Source: Anaeromyces robustus
Taxonomy: Eukaryota > Neocallimastigomycota > Neocallimastigomycetes > Neocallimastigales > Neocallimastigaceae
Direction of reading: 5' to 3'
Assembly: GCA_002104895.1 (NCBI GenBank)
Contig: MCFG01000246.1
Location: forward strand, 1 to 64,000
DNA: 64,000 nt
The notes under the pieces were generated by a model. The model was not told the DNA's origin. It saw only the letters and a program-made list of their open reading frames with translations, and did no database searches. The position numbers were made by a program, and so were the translations under genes. Of this stretch, positions 50,742 through 64,000 are shown in pieces. How positions within the stretch are numbered: the stretch's first letter is position 1; each line of letters starts with the position of its first letter.

Positions 50742-51031
<290 letters not shown>

Positions 51032-52135
51032 GTGAAATAATTGAAATTGATGAAAATATATATATATGCAAATTATAAATATTAATTTCCTTTTTATATA
51101 TTTTTTTATCTGTCTTAATGTTTTCCTTATATTTATTTAAAATTAAAGTTCTAAGCTTTAAAATAAATAAAATTATATATATATATATATAATTATTTTA
51201 GATAATCTATTATAAAAAATCATAATAATAATAAAAATGAATAAATTTAAAATTTAAATTATTTGAGTTATTTTCGATATATTATATAATTAAAAATAAG
51301 CTATAAAAAGATTTATACATATAAAATATTACACTTACCTTATGATTATTTAATATATAACAAAGTAAAAATTAACTAGAACATATATATATATTATTAA
51401 TTATAATCATAACAAAAAATTTAATAATAATGATAATAATAATAATAATAATTAAAAGATGTTTTTTTTTCTTTTTTTTATTAAATTTAAATTATTATTA
51501 TCTTTAGTTTTTGAATATGGAATTATCAAATTTAAATTTTTTTTTTATTAATTTTAAATTTATTATAATTTAAAATTGTAATAAAAACAAAATATATATA
51601 AATAAAATAAAATAGAGAAAAAAATTTAAATAAATAAATAAATAAGATAAATTATATATATATATATATATATAATTCCTTCTTCGATTATATTAATAAT
51701 ATTATATAATATTAGGGAATCATCCTTTATATTTCTCTCTTATTTTTATTTTTATCCTTAATTTTTAATATTATTATAGCTCATATATTTTAATCATGAT
51801 TAATATATAATACAAAAAAATTATAAAAAATTATAAAATATAAAATACAATTAATACAAAGAATACAATTAATATAAAGAATATAAAAAATAAAAAAGAA
51901 AAAAAGAAAAATAATAATAATAATAATAATAAATGTATTTAAAAAATATACCAAATATAAATATTTTCTTATATATATAGAGAAATCATTAAGTATATTT
52001 TTTCAAAAAAAAAAAATAAAATAAAATAAAATACTTATATATTTAATATAATTGTATATATAAAAAGAAGTATAAAATTATTTAAAAAATTGTATGATTA
52101 CTGGATTAAACATTTGATATATCAGGAAAATATAA

Positions 52136-55100
52136 ATGAGTAACGAGGAAGAGAATAATATAACTGATATAACTGATATTGCTAATGGAAATAATGAAAA
52201 TATAACCAGTATAACAGATATCGCTGATATTGTTGATGAAAATAATAATAATGAAAACACAACTAATATAGCAGATGTCGTTGATGTTGGTACTGCTGAC
52301 AGAAATAATGAAAATAATGGTTTTGAAGAAGGTAAAGATAAACTTCAATTAACAATTAAAACAAAACAAAATGTGGGTTTTTCTCTTCCAGATGATTTAC
52401 AAGATGATAAAAAACCATATGAAATGAAAACAGAACCAACTATTCATGATTTAAGTTTGTTAATTGATGATTTTTCACAATATAATTCAATATTATCATT
52501 AAATACCCCAGATGATAGAAAAAATAGTCCAACTTCAAGATTATTTAGTGGTAAAGCTGATGATGATGGTATATATGAAGTTATATTTCCAATTCCAGAA
52601 GAAAAATTAGTTAAAAATTCAAATTATATAAGAACTACAAAATATACTATTTGGTCATTTTTACCATTAAACTTAATTAGTCAGGTATTCATATAATATA
52701 TATAATAATATGATAATAAATATAAAAATAATATATTATTTTATATATATAATAATAATTTTATAATATTTGTATTAATAATAAATTATTTAAATAAGTA
52801 ATAAAAAATGAATAATTAGTATTAATAATATTATAATATTTTTATTTTTACTATTCCATATATTAATTATCATATATATATACGTTTACACATACATACA
52901 CATATAATATATTTATTTATTTTTGAAATGATTTGGTCAAACATATATATATTTTTTTTAAAAAAAAAAATAAAAGTTTAGAAGATTATATAATATTTAT
53001 TTCTTATTTGCAGCTTTTTCAACATTAACAAAATATAGTGCACTTAATCCATTTACACAAATTTTTCCATTATTACTTGTTCTTTCAGTAACTGCATTAA
53101 AAGATGGTTATGAAGATTATGTATGATATATATATAGATACCCACAAATATTAATAAATTTTTTAAATATCCATATATTTAAATATACTTTCAAATAAAT
53201 TAATAAACAAATCAAAATTATTCATACTTTTTATTTTTACTTTTATTTTTATTTTTATTTTTTTATTTTCTTGCTATATTATATTTAAATAATTTATAAT
53301 TATATTATATAACAACAACAATAATAATAATTAAAGAAACGTTATCTATCTGATAAAGAAACAAATAATATTAAATATTCTATTTTTAGAAATGGGTATG
53401 TAGATTTAATACCAAGTAAGGATATTCAATGTGGTGATGTTGTATGTTGATCATATAAATAAATGAAAAAAAAAATAAAATGAAATGAAAAGAGAATAAT
53501 ATAAAAATATATAATATTTAATTCATATTAGTTTTAATCAATTTTTTTATAATATTTATATTTTTACTAATATTATTTAAATATATTATTTTTATTTTAT
53601 TTTTTTTTTTATTTAATTATTTTTTTTATCTATAAATCATATTATTATAGGTTATTTTACAAAAAGGAGATAAAATTCCTGCTGATTTATTATTGATTGG
53701 ATCTTCATCAGAAGAAGGAACATGTTATATTGAAACATCAGATTTGGATGGGTATATAATATATTATATATTATATATTATATATTATATTTATTATATT
53801 TATTATATTTATTATATTTATTACCAAATATATATATAACAATGTAATTAATTGAAATTAATGTATATACTTAGTGAAACCAATTTAAAGCGAAGAACAG
53901 CTCTTAGTCAATTTTCAGGTATTCGTAGTTTAGATGAATTATTAAGAGTAAAATGTGTTATTCATTGTGAAAAACCAAATGATAATTTAACTTCATTTGA
54001 TGGAAACATATCAATTGAAATTTCTAAAAAAGCAAATAAAACAGAAGAGAAACAACATGATGGTTTATATTATTTTTTTATTGTTATTACTTCATTATAA
54101 TTAAATTTTTCTTTTAAATAATTTTCAAAATTACTAAAAATAATAATTTTTTTCTTCAAATTTAAAAAAAAATAATTATATTTATATTTATATATTAAAA
54201 CTTCAATATTATAAGATCCATTTTCCCAACCATTAAAATCAGGTATTCAAAGATCTGCATCATTTTTCAGAAGAAAAAAAGCAATTTCAAATTTAAAAAA
54301 AGGTGTACCTTTCAACATGGAAAATATGCTTTTAAGAGGATCTATTTTAAGAAATACTGATTGTATTTATGGTATGGTTATTTATTCAGGTCAAAATACA
54401 AAAGTTTATCAAAATTTGAAAAAAAGTGGAATGAAATTTAGTAAAATGGAAAAGAAATTGAATATTTTGATTCTATATATATTTGTATTTAACATCGCTA
54501 TATTAGCTCTTACTGTTATTATGAATTTCCTTCAAACTAAAAACGATGGAGAAGCAGTACATTTAGATAAACCTACAACTAATCTTACAGCATATTATGA
54601 TGAAAATAATAGACCAATAGCTGGTATTCCACAACCAGCATTAATAGATTCTCCTCACGATCTTTGGTATGTAACAGAGGAATCTTATATAAAAAAGCCA
54701 GATTCAAACTATCCTGATATGATTATTTCAAGTATTCTATCATACTTTGCACTTTATACTTATGTTATTCCTATTAGTTTATTTGTTTCCCTTGAAATTG
54801 TTCGTTTCTTACAAGCGTTTTCTATGGAAAAAGATAAAAAAATGACGGGTAAACAAGAAATTCAACATAATTTAGAAAAAACAAATGATAAATCAAAAGT
54901 AGTTAGACATCTTGATAAGGATCCTAATTTATTGTCATCAAGAGCTAGTATTTATCGAAGTGTACACAAGAAAACAGTGAAAAAAGTTGAAATTAAAAAA
55001 TTAAATATGAAAGTTAATAATTCAAACTTAAATGAAGAATTAGGTACAGTAGAATATATTTTTAGTGATAAAACTGGTACATTAACAAGAAATGATATGC

Positions 55101-56954
55101 AATTATCAAAATGGTTTGTTAGTGGAAAAATATTTAATAGAATTCCATTACAAAAATCATTATTGGAAAGATTTGAAAATCCAGAATGTTCTGCAGAAGA
55201 AAAGAATACGATAAAAGAATTTTGTCGTGCTGTTGCTATGTGTAATGAAACTATTCCATCTTTTGAGCCAAAAACTTATGAAATTATTTATGAAAGTCAA
55301 TCTCCTGATGAATCTGCTTTAGTTTATGGAATAAAAACTGAAGGTGTAAATTTAATTGAAAGAAATAGATCAAGTGTTTCTATTGGTATGTGGGGATCTG
55401 AAAAAGCATCTTCACTAAGAATGCAAGTAGAAGAAAATTATGAAATATTAATGGTATTTGAATTTAATAGTGATAGAAAAAGAATGAGTGTTGTTTTAAG
55501 AAGACCAGATAATAGAATTGTATTATATTGCAAAGGAGCTGATGATATAATGTTCGGTAGATTATCTCCTGATCCACAAATTAATGATCCAGAATATATT
55601 CAAAAAACAAAAAATGCTCTCAAAACATTTAGTCAAGATGGTCTTAGAGTTCTTTTAGTAGCAACAAAAGAACTGACTGAAGAACAATATGATATATTTT
55701 ATAATGAATATTATTATGCAAATCAAAATATTAATAATAGAGCAGTTGCTGTTGAGGAAGTTGTAAGTAAAATTGAAAAAGATTTAAAACTTTTAGGTGC
55801 TACAGCTATTGAAGATCGTTTACAAGATAAAGTACCAGAAACTATTGATTATATTTTAAAGGTTTTATTTTTATTTCTTTTTTATATAAAAAAAATAATA
55901 GTTTATATAATTATAGTATAATATTATAATAAACATAAAAATATAACTACAAAAGTATATTCTTTCACATTTTTTATTATTTTTATTAATAATAATATTA
56001 TCAAATTATTGTTTATATTTACATTAATTTATAATTTAAATAGAGTGGTATAAGATTCTGGTTATTAACAGGAGATAAACAAGAAACAGCTATTAATATT
56101 GGAACATCTTCAAAATTATTATCAAAAGATTTTAATATGATGATTTTAAATGCAACATCAGAAAGTGAATGTGATAAAAAATTAGATAATTTCATAAAAA
56201 CTTTAAAAGATAATAACAGTTGGGGAGTAGATCATACACCAAAAGAAAGTATAAATAAAGGATATAAAAAATTCTTAGGTTATTTCAAGAAAAGAAAACA
56301 ACCTAAACTAGATCCTGATGAAACAAAACGTTTAGAAAAAATATGGGAAAAAAATGCTTTAATTGTGGATGGAGGTACATTATCATTTATTTTTGGATCA
56401 ACGACAGAAGCTGAAGAAGAAGCTCAAAATAAACAATCTAATAATAAAATTGCTCCAATTACACCTGATGAAAATAAAGATGTTGAAAAGAAAGAGGAAG
56501 AAATAGAAAATAAAGGAAGTTCATTTAGATATGATCAAAATGTTATGACTAGTATGCAAAGAAAATTCTTAGAAATTGGAACCAGATGTCATTCTGTTAT
56601 TTGTTGTCGTGTAACACCAATACAAAAAGCCAGAGTAGTTAAATTAGTAAAAATTCATTTAAAGAAAACAACACTGGCTATTGGTGATGGAGCAAATGAT
56701 GTTTCAATGATTAAAGCAGCAGATGTCGGTATAGGTATTATGGGAAAAGAAGGTGCACAGGCTGTAAAAGCTAGTGATTATGCATTTAAAGAATTCAAAT
56801 TCCTTAAAAGACTTATATTCATTCATGGGCATTATAATTATATTCGTATCACAAAAATTTTATTATATAGCTTTTATAAAAACATTGTTTTAATTATCCC
56901 ACAAATTATATGTGGTTTCTATACATATTGGAGTGGAACTGTACGTATATATTT

Positions 56955-57013
<59 letters not shown>

Positions 57014-58082
57014 TATAATAATAATAATAATAATAATAATTATAATAATAATAATAATAATAATAATTATAATAATAATAATAATAATAACAATATAATT
57101 AATTATTTTCTTAACTATATTAACATAAAAGATGGTATACGAAGAAATGTTTTTAACTGCATATAATGTATTGATGACATCTATTCCAGGTCCAGTATTG
57201 GCTTGTTTAGAAAGAGATTTACCAGTACAAGCCATTTATAATAATCCACCTATTTATCTTGAAACACTAAAAGGAAAATATTGGAATAAAAAATTGTTTA
57301 TACATTGGTTCGCTCTGGCTATATATCAAGGATGCAGTTAGTATTCCCACATTTTATTAATATAATTATAAATATATATATGTATATACATTTAATAATT
57401 TAATTCATAATTTATGATTATATTTTAATATATTCAAAGTGAGCTTCTATATGGTCTTTCTCACATTAAATGATTCTGTTATTAAAGGCGACGGTAAAAC
57501 TTTTGCTAATGGTTACTGGGGGCAATGTTATATTATGGAAACTGTAGTATTACTTACAGTATTGGTAAAAGCACTTATGATCACAGATTGGATGACAATT
57601 ATAACCTATGCTGGTATAGGAATTATGTTATTATTCCATATTTTAATTATGATTGTTGTCAATTATATTTATTATGCTGATGAAGGATCGATATACTTAA
57701 TATTCCAAGCACCATATCTTTTGCTTATGTTTTTATTTATGTTAGTTGTTAATATCTTGCCTGACTTTGCTATCTTATAGTATGTATAATAACTTTTGAT
57801 TTTTAACTATTACTTAATGATATTTTTTATTAATGTTTCATTATTTTTTATTAATAATAAATAATAAAAAACAGCTACCAAAAGCATTTATATCCTTCTG
57901 ATACTCAAATAATATTAGAAAACTATAAACTACAGAAAAAGGAACCACTGAATTATGAAGAAAGTGAAAGTGAAGAATCCATTGAATCTATTGAAAGTAG
58001 TATTTCTAGTAGTAGTAGTTATCGTAGTTGTATTGATAACGAAGGAATAGAACCAAGAATTAGTATGAGCAAAGATTGTTAA
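52136..58082 (+). CDS. P4-type ATPase (phospholipid flippase), tandem copy A
   Basis: Ten exons: 52136-52684, 52977-53120, 53337-53441, 53651-53751, 53875-54062, 54216-55861, 56044-56940, 57132-57336, 57440-57779, 57875-58082; 1460 aa. After an acidic Ile-Thr-Asp-rich tail come the P4 signature TTKYTIWSFLPLNL and FRRLYNIYFL, the actuator motif DLDGETNLK (DGET in P4 in place of TGES), the phosphorylation motif FSDKTGTLTRN (Asp about 647), ESQSPDESALVYG, nucleotide-domain [28 protein letters not shown] and GDGANDVSMI, then the C-terminal membrane helices with FYMVFLTLND. All catalytic residues are present. Flippases move aminophospholipids to the cytosolic leaflet, usually with a CDC50 partner (not seen here). 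An acidic, Lys/Glu-rich insert follows the GDKQETA motif. Paralogous to the next gene. Confidence 0.95.
56957..57090. repeat. AAT microsatellite in P4-ATPase A intron 7
   Basis: About 43 AAT units with regular ATT interruptions every 24-27 bp, filling most of intron 56941-57131. Confidence 0.88.
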
Positions 58083-58117
58083 TAATAAAACACCACAACA
58101 ACAAAAACAAAACAAAA

Positions 58118-58149
<32 letters not shown>

Positions 58150-58326
58150 ATGGTTTTAAAATAATATTTTTATCATTTTAATTAATTATTATCATTAATA
58201 TCATTTATACCAATTTTAATTCATAATTTATTATACTTTATGACTATTAAAATAATTTTAAAATAGAATAATATGCTATTAAAATATTAATCTACTGTTT
58301 TAATTATTTATATAGTAGAAAAAAGA

Positions 58327-58374
<48 letters not shown>

Positions 58375-58700
58375 ATAATATATAAATTAAAAAAATAAAA
58401 TAAATATGACATATAAATTATAGAAAAAAAACTTAACAGAAAATGTAAACTTTATTATAATGTATATAAAATTTATAAAATTTCGTACGATAATTTTTAA
58501 TCGTATGATACTTTTAAGTTGATTTACAATAAATTTAATTACATTTATATTTACTTTATTATCTTTAATATAAAAATATTTTTTTAATTCGGACTTATTA
58601 GTTTTTAGTAAATATTAAATGTTAATTTAATTTTCCAATATTTTATAATATTTTGGAGAAATTGAATAAATAAACATAAAAAGATTTATTTAATAAAAAG

Positions 58701-58736
<36 letters not shown>

Positions 58737-59132
58737 TTATAATAAACAAATAAAAATAAATTATAAATAAAACATAATATTAAATAAAAAATTTGATATA
58801 CAATGATAAATTTTTATATGTACATTAATTATAAATAAAGAAATGAAAATTATTAGCAGTATATTTGATAATTTTAAATTTTAATATTAATAATCAATTC
58901 AAATAGAAAAAAAAAATAAAATAAAAAATAAATTTATATATACATATATATATATATAAAAAGAAAATAAATAATAAATATGATATTAAATAATTAATTA
59001 TGATATTATAAAGTATTCCTTTTTTATTTTAATTTCTTATTTTTTAATAAAAACTAATTAACTAGAAAGGAGAAAAAACCTTTAAAAAATAAAAAAATAA
59101 AAAAATACGAAGTATTTTTTTTTATTTTAATA
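58083..59132. other. Intergenic region between the tandem flippase genes
   Basis: About 1.05 kb. Long poly-A runs at 58119-58148 and 58330-58373, an AAT tract near 58700-58733, and a short foldback around 58484-58506 (TCGTACGA ... TCGTATGA). No exon is seen. It should contain the promoter of the second P4-ATPase. Confidence 0.55.

Positions 59133-64000
<4,868 letters not shown>

Overview
The window is a very AT-rich stretch of a eukaryotic nuclear genome. It carries long AAT, AAAT and homopolymer tracts, Asn-rich inserts inside proteins, and genes cut by many short AT-rich introns under the standard genetic code. Two genes are flagellar or ciliary (SPAG6/PF16 and BBS4), so the organism makes motile flagella. 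Base composition, intron style and gene content together fit an anaerobic gut fungus (Neocallimastigomycota: Anaeromyces, Neocallimastix, Piromyces or Orpinomyces type). This is inference. Dictyostelids have similar composition but lack flagella, and ciliates normally use other stop codes. I rebuilt gene models by hand from reading frame, splice sites and family similarity; every full model has a length divisible by three.

Layout: 1-3531 has no intact gene, only a decayed minus-strand reading frame (about 1984-2910), a tandem repeat and a 31-bp inverted repeat. 3532-7422 (+) is cullin-3. 7687-9187 (-) is a coiled-coil protein with a QWRF-like motif, probably augmin subunit 8 (HAUS8). 11141-13393 (+) is a two-RRM RNA-binding protein (RBMS type). 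13394-16773 is intergenic, with a decayed membrane-protein frame, two strong hairpins and a flanking direct repeat. 16774-19235 (+) is a GLI/ZAP1-style C2H2 zinc-finger protein with a huge Asn/Thr tail. 20981-23876 (+) is BZW/5MP (eIF5-mimic). 25128-27263 (-) is a RanBP3/Yrb2-like Ran-binding protein. 27843-30486 (-) is SPAG6, and 31593-34322 (+), head-to-head with it, is BBS4. 34916-42387 (+) is a 24-exon gene for a C2-C2-C1-RasGAP-LIM4 protein. 45187-49640 (+) is a phosphoinositide-specific phospholipase C. 52136-58082 (+) and 59133->64000 (+) are tandem paralogous P4-ATPases (lipid flippases); the second runs off the window.

How the genes relate: there are no operons. Functional links are loose: cytoskeleton and flagellum (HAUS8-like, SPAG6, BBS4), membrane lipid signalling and asymmetry (PLC, the C2/C1/RasGAP protein, two flippases), and housekeeping control (CUL3, BZW, RanBP3-like, RNA-binding protein). 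Highlights are the RasGAP-plus-four-LIM architecture with a 13-copy SPFD/RRxS repeat, a textbook U12-type AT-AC intron in the PLC gene, and the SPAG6/BBS4 divergent pair.
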